DNA of 64,000 nucleotides, from NCBI RefSeq assembly GCF_044784365.2, contig NZ_CP173060.2, one strand, 5' to 3'. The translations under genes were made by a program, and so were the position numbers. Source of the stretch: Cetobacterium_A somerae (lineage in GTDB: Bacteria; Fusobacteriota; Fusobacteriia; Fusobacteriales; Fusobacteriaceae). Below are positions 17,196-26,458 of the stretch, in pieces. Every line of letters begins with the position of its first letter. Position 1 is the stretch's first letter. The notes under the pieces were generated by a model. It was not told the DNA's origin and made no database searches. It saw only the letters and a program-made list of their open reading frames with translations.

Positions 17196-17670
17196 TTTAG
17201 ATAAATTATTTTTAGAGTGAAAAAAGTAAAAGAATATAATAGGATTAAAAAATAAACAAATTATACAAGTATATTAGTATTAATATACTTGAGTGAGCTT
17301 TTAATTTAATGGTTTCTTTTAATAAATAATAAAAAATGGATAGAAATAGAGCGAAAAAAACTTTGAAATTAACCCTAATAAAAAATTGACAAAAGTATTG
17401 TTTTTAATTAAAATTCTGAATATAAACAAACCTTTTCAAATAAAATTCATATTAAAAGTTTTAAAAATAAACATTTTAAATTCAATTCAACAATAAAATT
17501 CCCAAATAAATATAGACTATGATCTACCTTGAACGGTGTTTAGTTATGATGTATAAACTTTTTTAAGTTTATAAAAATATATTTATTAATAATAGTATAA
17601 ATATTTTTTATACTATATATTTATATTTTTATTTGAAAAGTATCATTATATTTAAATATCGGAGGAGAGC
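17196..17670 (+). promoter_or_regulatory. long leader region of the thioredoxin reductase-arylsulfotransferase operon
   Basis: No gene in this stretch. It holds three perfect or near-perfect inverted repeats: CAAGTATATTA arms at 17266-17276/17281-17291, TATAAACTT arms at 17552-17573, and ATAGTATAA arms near 17590-17615. A promoter, TTGAAC (17529-17534), 17 bases, TATAAA (17552-17557), fits transcription of the operon that starts at 17671. The repeats could be operators or leader hairpins. Confidence 0.5.
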
Positions 17671-18813
17671 ATGGAAAAAATCTACGACTTAATAATCGTT
17701 GGAGCAGGACCAGCAGGATTAGCAGCAGGGGTTTATGGAGCTAGGGCAAAAATGGAAACTCTAATTTTAGAAAAAGGATCTATAGGTGGAATGGCTGCAA
17801 AAACTACTGAGATAGTCAACTATCCTGGGATACCAAAAACATCTGGAGAAAAACTAGGTGAAGTTATGTCTAAACACGCAGAAAAATTAGGTGCTACAAT
17901 TGTAAGAGATAGTATAAGAACAGTTGAATTAAATGGTGAGATAAAAATTTTAAAAAGTAGAAGAAAAGAATATAAAGCTAGAAGTGTAATTTTTGCAACA
18001 GGAACAAGACCTAGAGTTTTAGGAATTCCTGGGGAAATAGATTTTAAAGGTAGAGGTGTGGCCTATTGTGCTACTTGTGATGCTGAATTTTTCTCAAATC
18101 AAGAGGTTGTTGTTGTTGGAAGTGGAGATCAAGCTATTGAAGAGGGAATGTTTATATCCAAATATGCTTCAAAAGTAAAAGTTATAGTTCTTCATGATGA
18201 AGGAGTATTAGATTGTAATAGATTAAGTGCAGAGGAAGCTTTTAAAAATCCTAAAATAGAGTTTATTTGGAATTCAACTTTAGATGAGATTATAGGAGAT
18301 GAGTCTGTAGAGAGAGTAAAAGTTAAGAATTTAAAAACAAGTGAAATAACAGATATCCCTTGCAAAGGTGTATTTTTCTTTGTTGGAATGATTCCGAATA
18401 CTGAATTTTTAGAAGAAACAGATTTAAAACTTGATAAGAGAGGCCACATTGAGTGCGATACTCTATTAAATTCATCAATTTCTGGTGTTTTTGTAGCTGG
18501 AGATGTAAGAGAAAAATATTTAAAGCAGGTTATAACAGCAGCAGCAGATGGAGCTGTAGCGGCAGTAGCAGCAGAAAAATATTTAGAAGAGATGAATGTT
18601 TATGCAAATAGAATCAAGGATAAAAATGTAGCTATTGGTTTTTGGAATTCATTAGATAGTGATGGATTAAAATATCTCTCTGAAAAAGAAAAAGAGTTAA
18701 GAGAGAATAACATAGAAGATTTTATCTATATTGATATTAGAAAAAATAGATATTTAGCAAAATTCTTTGATAAAGAAAATATAGAGAGTCCAGAACTAAT
18801 AATCAACAAATAA
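17671..18813 (+). CDS. trxB: thioredoxin reductase with a vestigial thioredoxin-like tail
   Basis: 380 residues. Residues 1-310 are a canonical thioredoxin reductase with FAD site GAGPAGLAAG, the CATC redox pair (133-136) and VFVAGDVREKYLKQV. The extra 65-70 residues (about 315-380) look like a shortened thioredoxin fold: VAIGFWNSLDSDG stands where a WCxxC site would be, followed by YIDIRKN and ESPELIIN. No cysteine pair is left in this tail. The next gene carries an active-type CxxC thioredoxin domain, so this reductase probably serves it. The start follows GGAGGAG. Confidence 0.9.
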   Translation: MEKIYDLIIVGAGPAGLAAGVYGARAKMETLILEKGSIGGMAAKTTEIVNYPGIPKTSGEKLGEVMSKHAEKLGATIVRDSIRTVELNGEIKILKSRRKEYKARSVIFATGTRPRVLGIPGEIDFKGRGVAYCATCDAEFFSNQEVVVVGSGDQAIEEGMFISKYASKVKVIVLHDEGVLDCNRLSAEEAFKNPKIEFIWNSTLDEIIGDESVERVKVKNLKTSEITDIPCKGVFFFVGMIPNTEFLEETDLKLDKRGHIECDTLLNSSISGVFVAGDVREKYLKQVITAAADGAVAAVAAEKYLEEMNVYANRIKDKNVAIGFWNSLDSDGLKYLSEKEKELRENNIEDFIYIDIRKNRYLAKFFDKENIESPELIINK

Positions 18814-18846
18814 AATAAAAACACATAAAAATAGGGAGGTTACAAA

Positions 18847-20649
18847 ATGGGTCATCCAACGATTTATCCAACAGGAGCAACGATTTATAATCCAGAAAAA
18901 GCATGGAGTGGGTATACACTTTTTCCTTTAAAAGGACAAGGGGTAATGCTAATAGATATGAATGGAGGAGAGATTAGACTTTGGGAAAATTTAAAAGGTT
19001 TTCCTGCAAAGATGTTTCCAGGAGGATATGTTTTAGGTAGTAAAAGAGAGAGAAGTTCAAAGTTTGGAATGCAAGATTATGAGGATGTTGTACAACTAGA
19101 CTGGGATGGAAATGAAGTTTGGAGATTTGATAGATATGAATATATCGAAGATGAAGGGACGGAGCCAAGATGGATGGCAAGACAACATCATGATTATCAA
19201 AGAGAGGGAAATCCAGTTGGATACTATGCACCTGGTATGGAACCAAAGGTACATGGTGGAAAAACTTTAATACTTGGACATAAAACAGTGAGAAATTTAA
19301 AAATATCAGATAAATTATTATTAGATGATGTTATTTATGAAGTTGATGAGGATGGAAAAATAATTTGGGAATGGGTTTGTAATGAACATTTTGATGAGTT
19401 TGGATTTTCAGAAGAAGCTAAAAATGTTTTATTTAGAAATCCAAATTTAAGAAGTGTTGAGCCAGAAAAAGTTGGAGACTGGATGCATATAAACTCAATG
19501 TCAGCTTTAGGTCCTAACAAGTGGTACGATGCTGGTGATGAAAGATTCCATCCAGATAATATAATTTGGGATGGAAGAGAAACAAATATTATCGCTATAA
19601 TAAGTAAAGAAACTGGAGAGGTTGTATGGAAAATTGGTCCATATTATAATACTCCAGAGTTCAAGCATTTAGGATGTATCATTGGACAACACCATGCACA
19701 TATGATTCCAAGAGGATTACCTGGAGAAGGAAATGTTCTTGTATTTGATAACGGTGGATGGGCAGGATATGGTGCCCCAAATCCTGAATCTAAATATGGA
19801 GAGAAAAATGCAAGAAGAGATTACTCTAGAATATTAGAAATAGATCCAGTTACATTAGAAATTGTATGGCAATATACACCAAAAGAAGCTGGATTTGTAA
19901 TGCCATTAGATGCTTCAAGATTTTATAGTCCGTTTATAAGTGGAGCTCAAAGATTAGCAAATGGAAATACTTTAATAACTGAGGGATCAAATGGAAGATT
20001 GATTGAAGTAACTCCAAGCTATGAAATTGTATGGGAATATATAAATCCATATTGGGATAAAGAGATTATGAATATGAATATGATTTTTAGAGCTTATAGA
20101 GTTCCTTACGAGTGGGTACCTCAACTGGAAAAACCAGAGGAAACTCCAATTAAAAAGGTAGATGTTTCTACATTTAGAGTTCCTGGATCAAAACCTTTAG
20201 GTGGAGCAACAAGAGTTGCTGTTGATGGAGTTTCACCATGGGAAAAATCAAATGCTTTAAATGCATGTGTAGCTGCTGGAGACGAAACAGAAGAAAAACC
20301 TAAATTATTTAAAATAAACTCTACGTTATTCGCACATTTAGATGAAAAAAATCTTAACGATGAAATTTCTAAAGTTGAAAATATAGGAATGATATTTGTT
20401 GGAGCAGAAAGATGTAAAAACTGTATGGCTCTTCAACCTATATTAGAAGAGTTAGTTCCAATTTATAAAGAGGAAGCTAATATGGTCGCATTCCATTTAG
20501 ACGCTGATAAAAATAAAGAGTTTATGAGTAAGCATAGTTTAAAGTCAATTCCAGTTTTATTATTAGTAAAAGATAATGAGATTGTTGACAGACTTTCAGG
20601 ATTTAATCCAATTGATGAAGTTGAAGAGTTTATAGAGAGAAATCTATAG
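18847..20649 (+). CDS. arylsulfotransferase-like protein with C-terminal thioredoxin domain
   Basis: 600 residues. Residues 1-490 match the ASST beta-propeller family. Recurring EVDEDGKIIWEW, KETGEVVWKIG and EIDPVTLEIVWQY blades and His-rich sites RQHHDYQ (113-119), DWMHINS (211-217) and GQHHAHMIPRG (280-290) are visible. Residues 500-600 are a thioredoxin fold with ERCKNCM (C523, C526) and SIPVLL. There is no signal peptide, unlike periplasmic ASSTs of enterobacteria, so it should be cytoplasmic. Family role: PAPS-independent transfer of sulfuryl groups between phenolic compounds. The true substrate and the use of the redox domain are unknown. It lies 33 bp after the reductase gene. Confidence 0.88.
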   Translation: MGHPTIYPTGATIYNPEKAWSGYTLFPLKGQGVMLIDMNGGEIRLWENLKGFPAKMFPGGYVLGSKRERSSKFGMQDYEDVVQLDWDGNEVWRFDRYEYIEDEGTEPRWMARQHHDYQREGNPVGYYAPGMEPKVHGGKTLILGHKTVRNLKISDKLLLDDVIYEVDEDGKIIWEWVCNEHFDEFGFSEEAKNVLFRNPNLRSVEPEKVGDWMHINSMSALGPNKWYDAGDERFHPDNIIWDGRETNIIAIISKETGEVVWKIGPYYNTPEFKHLGCIIGQHHAHMIPRGLPGEGNVLVFDNGGWAGYGAPNPESKYGEKNARRDYSRILEIDPVTLEIVWQYTPKEAGFVMPLDASRFYSPFISGAQRLANGNTLITEGSNGRLIEVTPSYEIVWEYINPYWDKEIMNMNMIFRAYRVPYEWVPQLEKPEETPIKKVDVSTFRVPGSKPLGGATRVAVDGVSPWEKSNALNACVAAGDETEEKPKLFKINSTLFAHLDEKNLNDEISKVENIGMIFVGAERCKNCMALQPILEELVPIYKEEANMVAFHLDADKNKEFMSKHSLKSIPVLLLVKDNEIVDRLSGFNPIDEVEEFIERNL

Positions 20650-20663
20650 GAGGATTAAAGAAA

Positions 20664-22097
20664 ATGAGAGAGATGGAGAGTGAAAGAGCCTTAAAAGGCT
20701 CTTTCTATACAATAAATAGCGATTTTTATAAATGGATTGGAACATTTACAGCATTAATTATGATTTGGGTTACAGCTCAAAGTTATAGTTTAGATTATAA
20801 AACATCAATGTTTTTTGTGATTACTATATTCGCTGTTTTGCTTTGGTGTTTTTCATTAATTCCAGACGCTATAACAGGTTTGTTACTTCCAACTTTATAC
20901 GTTGTTTTTAAAGTGGCCTCACCGAATACGGCTTTTAAACCTTGGACTTCAACAATTCCTTGGCTGGTTTTAGCAGCTATGTTAATGTCAACAATGCTTA
21001 ATGAAACTGGTGTGGCTAGAAGAATAGCTATTTGGAGTATTGCAAAATTTGGAAAAACATTTGCAACTATCCTTTTAGGGATAACCTTAGCAGGAATAAT
21101 TATAACTCCATTTATTCCATCGGTTATTGCTAAAATAGTAATTTTTAATATCATAACAATGGGTCTGATTGAAACTTTAGGTTACAAACCTAAAAGTTTA
21201 GAAGCAACACTGCTAACAATGGCTGGATTTTTCGTTATCTCAACTTTAAGACTTGGATTTGCAACAGGAGATTCAGGAATTATAATTGGATTAAATTATG
21301 CTCAACAAGTTACTGGTCAAACTTTAACTTGGATGCAATATTTAATTCATAATTTACCATATATATTTTTTTATACTTTTGGCTCTTTAGGAGTATTGGT
21401 TTTATTTGCAAAGAACACTAAACCTTTAACTTCAGAAAAAAGGATGTTGTTAGAAAAAAAATATTTAGATTTAGGTAAAATAAAAGATAAAGAGAAAAAA
21501 GCTTTTATAGTTATGGGAGTTGCACTTCTATTTATGTCTACAGAAAGTATTCATAAAATCAACTCAGCTTGGATTTTAGTAGTTCTTTCTTCATTATTTT
21601 TTATACCTAAACTAGGATTATTAAATAATGAGAGTTTAAAAAAAGTAAATTTATTATCACTTCTGTTTATTGTAGGGGCCATGAGCATCGGAAGCGTTGC
21701 ATCAGAGACTCAGGCGATAAATATAATAAAAGATTTTCTACAACCATTTTTCAAAGGATCAAACTTTTCTATAATAACAGTATCATATATTTCTGGTATT
21801 TTATTAAACTTTTTACTTACACCATTAGCAGCTATGTCTTCTTTCACAATACCTTTAATTCAACTAGGACTTGAAAATAATATAAATCCTTATGTAATGA
21901 CATATATTTTTCAAGTTTCTTTAGATCAGTATCTATTACCATATGAATTTGCAGGATTATTATTAGTTTATACTTCAGGATATGTATCTTTAAGTACTTT
22001 AGTAAAGATTCTTATAGTTCGTATGTTTTTAGGATTAGTTATTTTATTAGGAATAGCTTATCCATGGTGGAATATTTTGGGAATAATGTCAAGTTAA
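20664..22097 (+). CDS. SLC13/DASS-type sodium:anion transporter
   Basis: 477 residues with about 12 hydrophobic segments. It has the divalent anion:sodium symporter layout, with an early PDAITGLLLPTLYVV segment, NETGVARRIA, and FLLTPLAAMSSFTIPLIQLG in the second half. The family carries dicarboxylates or sulfate across the inner membrane. Gene context (14 bp after the arylsulfotransferase fusion) suggests uptake of a sulfated or carboxylated substrate of that enzyme, or sulfate exchange. Substrate is not determinable here. Confidence 0.85.
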   Translation: MREMESERALKGSFYTINSDFYKWIGTFTALIMIWVTAQSYSLDYKTSMFFVITIFAVLLWCFSLIPDAITGLLLPTLYVVFKVASPNTAFKPWTSTIPWLVLAAMLMSTMLNETGVARRIAIWSIAKFGKTFATILLGITLAGIIITPFIPSVIAKIVIFNIITMGLIETLGYKPKSLEATLLTMAGFFVISTLRLGFATGDSGIIIGLNYAQQVTGQTLTWMQYLIHNLPYIFFYTFGSLGVLVLFAKNTKPLTSEKRMLLEKKYLDLGKIKDKEKKAFIVMGVALLFMSTESIHKINSAWILVVLSSLFFIPKLGLLNNESLKKVNLLSLLFIVGAMSIGSVASETQAINIIKDFLQPFFKGSNFSIITVSYISGILLNFLLTPLAAMSSFTIPLIQLGLENNINPYVMTYIFQVSLDQYLLPYEFAGLLLVYTSGYVSLSTLVKILIVRMFLGLVILLGIAYPWWNILGIMSS

Positions 22098-22117
22098 TAA
22101 AAGAGTAAGGAGGGTCT

Positions 22118-23557
22118 ATGAATAGTAAAAAAGATATACCTTTATATATAGCTTTATTACCGATAGCTTTTCTTCTTATAATAATATCTTATGCAGTTAT
22201 AATAGCTAAATTACCAGTTCATTTTCCAGTTTTTGCTTCAGCAATGTTTGCGGCTTTAGTAGCAAAAGTTTTATTAAAATGTAATTGGAAAAATTTAGAG
22301 GGTGGAATTTCAGATACTTTAAAAATGGTTATAATTCCAATAATGATACTGTTAGTTATAGGAATGTCCATAGGAACATGGATATTATCAGGAGCTGTAC
22401 CTACGATGATATACTATGGTCTTAAAATGATAACACCAGATATATTTTTACCAGTAGCTTTAATTAGTTCATCATTAATATCAATTTCAACAGGTAGCTC
22501 TTGGACAACAATGTCAACAATAGGAATCGCTTTAATTGGAATGGGGGAGGGGCTAGGAATTCCTCGAGAAGTTATAGTAGGAGCTGTATTATCAGGAGCA
22601 TATTTTGGTGATAAGATGTCCCCACTATCAGATACAACAAACTTAGCTCCGCTTATGGCTGGAGCAAAATTATTTGATCACATAAAACATATGCTTTACA
22701 CAACTGTACCAGCATATATTTTAGCTCTTATAGGTTTTATTATTTTAGGAAATAAATATTCTAATGCAGTAATTGATAATATTGGAGTAGATTTAATGTT
22801 AACGACTTTAAATCAAACTTTTACAATAACTCCTTGGCTAATTTTAATTCCAATTTTAACAATAGGATTAGTTATGAAAAAAGTTCCAGCTTTACCTGGA
22901 TTATTTTCTGGTGCTTTATTAGGTGGAGTTGCAGCAATGGTAATTCAAAAAAAAGCTTTAATTGATATTATGAGAGTTTTACAATTTGGATATAAAAGTG
23001 AAACTGGAGTTAAAGCTATAGATAGTTTATTAACTCGTGGTGGAATGTCTTCAATGCTAATGACAATATCTTTGATTATTTCAGCTTTAGCCTTTGCAGG
23101 AATAATGGAAAAATCTGGAATGCTAGATAAATTAGCAACAACAATATCTAAAGTAGCTAATACTAAGAATAAAATTGTAGTAGCTTCTGTGATTACTCCA
23201 ATTCTAACTAATTTATGTGCGGGTGGACAATACATGTCAATTGTAATAACTGGTAGAATGTTTAGAAAAAATTATGAGGAACTAAATTTGGCTCCAAAGA
23301 ATTTATCAAGAGCTCTAGAAGATGGAGGAACAATAACATCACCTTTGGTTCCATGGACTGTATGTGGAGCTTTTGTGGCAAGTACTTTTGAAGTTCCAAC
23401 ATATATTTATGCACCATTTTGTCTATTTAATCTAATTTGTCCTGTTATTTCGATATTTTATGGGATTTTTGGAATAACGATAGAGGAGAATAGTGATTTA
23501 ATAGAAAATATACTAGAAAATAAAGAGGTTGAAGAGATAATTTCTGAGAATAACTAA
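22118..23557 (+). CDS. nhaC: Na+/H+ antiporter NhaC family
   Basis: 479 residues. The NhaC signatures are present: STGSSWTTMSTIGIALIGMG (near 125-145) and GAYFGDKMSPLSDTTNLAP (near 165-183), with a conserved C-terminal ALEDGGTITSPLVPWTVCGAF-like segment. It exchanges sodium or an organic anion with protons. As the last gene of the operon it may recycle the sodium used by the SLC13 transporter. A second, truncated copy of this family lies at 53017. Confidence 0.93.
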   Translation: MNSKKDIPLYIALLPIAFLLIIISYAVIIAKLPVHFPVFASAMFAALVAKVLLKCNWKNLEGGISDTLKMVIIPIMILLVIGMSIGTWILSGAVPTMIYYGLKMITPDIFLPVALISSSLISISTGSSWTTMSTIGIALIGMGEGLGIPREVIVGAVLSGAYFGDKMSPLSDTTNLAPLMAGAKLFDHIKHMLYTTVPAYILALIGFIILGNKYSNAVIDNIGVDLMLTTLNQTFTITPWLILIPILTIGLVMKKVPALPGLFSGALLGGVAAMVIQKKALIDIMRVLQFGYKSETGVKAIDSLLTRGGMSSMLMTISLIISALAFAGIMEKSGMLDKLATTISKVANTKNKIVVASVITPILTNLCAGGQYMSIVITGRMFRKNYEELNLAPKNLSRALEDGGTITSPLVPWTVCGAFVASTFEVPTYIYAPFCLFNLICPVISIFYGIFGITIEENSDLIENILENKEVEEIISENN

Positions 23558-23601
23558 GACGACCTATAATAAAAAATAATGAAATTAAATATTTATTTTA
23601 G

Positions 23602-23643
23602 AAAAATACCATTCCCATTCTTATTTTGGGTGGTATTTTTTTA
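23602..23643 (+). terminator. terminator of the arylsulfotransferase operon
   Basis: AAAATACCA pairs with TGGTATTTT (arms near 23603-23611 and 23631-23639) around a Pyr-rich loop, followed by T7. Confidence 0.8.
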
Positions 23644-23736
23644 TTATATATATTTCTCGCATTTATATAATTTTAATATCGCTTTTAAAAGGTGAAATTT
23701 TAATATATTGATTATTCCTAGTAAAATCAATAAAAC

Positions 23737-23768
23737 AAATCTCGTATTATTAGGAGAATACGAGATTT
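23737..23768. repeat. 12-bp perfect inverted repeat
   Basis: AAATCTCGTATT (23737-23748) and AATACGAGATTT (23757-23768), eight-base loop, no T run. It stands in a gene-free stretch between nhaC and the PhnA-like remnant (23644-23977), which otherwise holds nothing I recognise. Confidence 0.5.
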
Positions 23769-23977
23769 ATAGAAATTTATAAAAAGTAGATATAATAAAT
23801 AACCACCTAAAATTTTCAGTCTTGTATTTATATATAAATTTATACATATTAGATTTAATACACAAATTATTGATTATAACACTTAAAAATTATTAGAAGT
23901 AATTTACAAGTGTTCATAGATATTTTTTTTGAGTTATTTACCATCAATCTATAGAATTAAAATAAAGGAGAGTTAAA

Positions 23978-24296
23978 ATGTGAGCTTTGTGAAGCTATAG
24001 GTGTAAGCTTAAGTGTTTTTGAAGTTCCTCCAGTTAAAGAGGAGCCAGAGGTAAAAAGATGTATCTTTATCTGTGATGAGTGTAACGATAAGTTAGAGAG
24101 AATAAAAAAAGCTAAAGAGAACGATTTTAGGTTTTTAAGTAACTCTATGTGGAGTGAAGTTGATATGGTGAGAGCTCTGTCTATTGTCCTACTAAAGAAG
24201 ATGATAAAAAAATATTCGTGGGCCGAAGTTATCTTAGATAATCTTTATATTGATGAAGTAACTGAAGAATTAATTAAAACTATAGAATGGGAATAA
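23978..24296 (+). pseudogene. PhnA/YjdM-type zinc-ribbon protein, frameshifted at its start codon
   Basis: A good ribosome site (AAAGGAG) precedes ATG at 23978, but the next codon is TGA. In the +1 frame (from TGT at 23979) 105 codons run open to TAA at 24294-24296. They encode a PhnA-like N-terminal domain: CELC, later CIFICDECNDK, then LSNSMWSEVDMVRAL, matching the family pattern SMWSEVPAVQV. An intact gene would read ATG TGT GAG; loss of two bases of the TGTG repeat explains the break. No alternative start fits. Family function is uncertain despite the phosphonate name. Confidence 0.72.
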
Positions 24297-24394
24297 ATAC
24301 ATTCTAAATAGAGTTTTCTTTAAATTTTACTTCTATAAAATATAGATTAGCATATCAACTATCAAAAATATAAAAAAAACTTTTATTTTTTTGA

Positions 24395-24412
24395 AAAATG
24401 TAGTATCCTACA
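24395..24412. promoter_or_regulatory. small palindrome upstream of the OFA transporter
   Basis: AATGTAG-TATC-CTACATT, a perfect 7-4-7 inverted repeat about 33 bases before the transporter ATG. It may be an operator. Confidence 0.4.
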
Positions 24413-24444
24413 TTGAATCACAGTTCAAAAATATTAGGAGGTTT

Positions 24445-25637
24445 ATGAAGAAAAGAGAATTTTATATTATTACTGGTTTAGTTATGTTTTTATGTATGGG
24501 TACTATTTATTCTTGGGGAGTTTTTCAAGGACCTCTGGTTGAAGTTTTAGAAGAAATTACTGGAAAACACGTCTCATCAATGATGTCAGGAATGCCTTAC
24601 ACAGTTTTTTTATTTTTCTATGCATTTAGTATGCCTATCACAGGGTTATTTATAAAAAAATAAATCCTAAATTTTTGTCTATATTAGGATCTGTTTTAAT
24701 TGGACTAGCTTGGATTTTAGCTGGTTTTGCAAAAAGTATTGAATTTATTATTTTAACTTATGGTTTTTTAGGTGGAATTGGTGTTGGAATTGTTTATGGT
24801 ATTCCCATCGCTGTTGTAACAGAATGGTTTTCTGAAAAAAAAGGATTTGCTGTTGGTTTAACACTACTAGGTTTTGGACTTTCACCTTTTTTAACAGCTC
24901 CTATAGCAGGAGAATTAATAATTAAATTTGGAGTTCTTTCAACTTTTAAAATTTTAGGAATTTTATTTTCTATAATTTTAACATTTTTATCTTTATTTTT
25001 AAAATTTCCTAATAAAGATAAAAATCAATATATCAGTAATACAGCTAGTAATATAGATGAATTTAAGCCTAAAGAAATGTTAAAAACATCAAAATTTTAC
25101 GCTTTATGGATATGTTATATGATTGGAACCTTCTGCGGACTTATGATTATTGGTATTTCAAGCTCTTATGCACAAGAAGTTATCGGTATAACACCTTTAA
25201 AAGCTGCATTTTTCACATCTTTCTTTGCATTATTTAATGGAGTTGGAAGACCTTTATTTGGAGCAATAACAGATAAATTAGGATCAAAAAATGCAATTAC
25301 ATTATCATATTTATCAATAATTTTTGCCGGAATAGTTTCATTAGTTTTTAAATCTAATATTATAGCTTTTTCTTTAGCTTTTTCAATAATTTGGTTAAAT
25401 TTAGGTGGATGGCTTGCTATCGCTCCTGCATCAACAGTTAATATTTTTGGAAAAAATTATTACACTGCAAATTATGGATTACTCTTTACTGCATATGGTA
25501 TTGGAGCTGTTACTCAAGGATTTATAAGTGGATATTTTAAAGAAACTTTTGGTTCATATATTTATATTTTTTATCCAATTATAATTTCTTGTGTTCTAGG
25601 TTTAATAATATCTAGAATTTTTATTAATAACAAGTAA
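24445..25637 (+). pseudogene. OFA-family MFS transporter interrupted at an A7 tract
   Basis: The ATG at 24445 follows TTAGGAGG. Residues 1-72 give the start of an oxalate/formate-antiporter-like MFS protein (GTIYSWGVFQGPL) and stop at TAA 24661-24663. The rest (24664-25637) continues in the -1 frame. Re-reading one A of the A7 tract (24654-24660) joins GLFIKK to INPKFLSILGSVLIG exactly as expected, giving about 397 residues, normal family length. The frame break could be a disabling deletion, phase variation, or recoding, because A-AAA-AAA is a known -1 slippery heptamer. Substrate unknown. Confidence 0.8.
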
Positions 25638-25642
25638 AAAAT

Positions 25643-25677
25643 AGCAGCTCACAAAATAACGTGAGCTGCTTTTCTTT
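25643..25677 (+). terminator. terminator after the OFA transporter
   Basis: AGCAGCTCAC (25643-25652) pairs with GTGAGCTGCT (25661-25670), eight-base loop, followed by TTTTCTTTTC. Confidence 0.85.
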
Positions 25678-25705
25678 TCTCTTCATAACGTTGTATAATA
25701 TCATC

Positions 25706-26143
25706 ATGAATAAAAATACTAAACCTTTAAAATATATCTTTGAAAATCATTTCCATCAAACTTGGAATAATATTAAACATAAATTCCCTAAAAACCTTCA
25801 CTCTTCTATCTGGAATAATGTTTCCAAATTTTTAGATTGTGGCGATATTTCGCGAGGATATACTGCTTTTAAATGCAATCAATGCTCGCATATGCATATT
25901 GTTGGTTTTTCTTGTAAATCTAGATTTTGCTCTTCTTGTGGTAAAATCTATGCTGAAAATTGGGCACTTAATCTTAAAGAACAACTCTTTGATGTTCAAC
26001 ATATTCATGCTGTTTTTTCTTTACCTACTGGATTTTGTAGAGATTTCTTCTTTTCCCATCGGTTTAAACTTCAAGATCTTGCTAAAGCTGCTTATCAGTC
26101 TCTTAAATATGGTGTAATATTTCCTAAAACTGGTTTTTCTTAA
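25706..26143 (+). pseudogene. IS91-type transposase, N-terminal zinc-binding fragment
   Basis: About 145 residues from the ATG at 25706. It contains the zinc-binding domain of IS91/IS801-type transposases: CNQCSHMHIVGFSCKSRFC followed by SSCGK and ENWALNLKEQL, then HIHAVFSLP. The catalytic HUH/Y2 domain, normally another 150-250 residues, is missing: the frame ends abruptly at 26143. A GC-rich hairpin (CCGCA/TGCGG, 26169-26185) just beyond recalls the hairpin at IS91 element ends, so the element may be an internal deletion keeping both termini. Confidence 0.8.
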
Positions 26144-26458
26144 TACGTTGACTCAAATAACTATTCACCCGCACAACACCTGCGGTATTTTGTGGTATTC
26201 ACAACTTTGAGCTTTCGCATTATTATACTATTTTTTTTGTCTTATCTCAAAGTTTTCAGTATTTTTTTGCCTAAATTTTTTCTATAATTTTTTGAAATTA
26301 TTCTTAAAAATTGTAAAAACTAAGATATGGCTAATAAATATATTAAAAGTTAATCTAGTATTTTACTTTTTAAAAAAGTATTCGTATAATTGTCTTTTAA
26401 AAGAGAGAAGAATTGATTTTAAATTATAAGTTTTTGTATAATTTAGGGGAAAAAATAC
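26144..26458. other. gene-free AT-rich stretch
   Basis: Apart from the small hairpin at 26169-26185 I see no gene. Near its end lie TTGATT (26413-26418), 18 bases and TATAAT (26437-26442), a possible promoter for the small ORF that follows. Confidence 0.4.

Noticed and set aside
20795..21154. 119-codon minus-strand frame opposite the SLC13 transporter
   Set aside because: Long antisense frames are common opposite AT-rich membrane protein genes; composition is Ile/Ala-rich with no recognisable family.
26437..26442. TATAAT as the certain promoter of the 45-residue ORF
   Set aside because: Its predicted transcription start would fall inside the ribosome site, so the assignment does not hold without another start.
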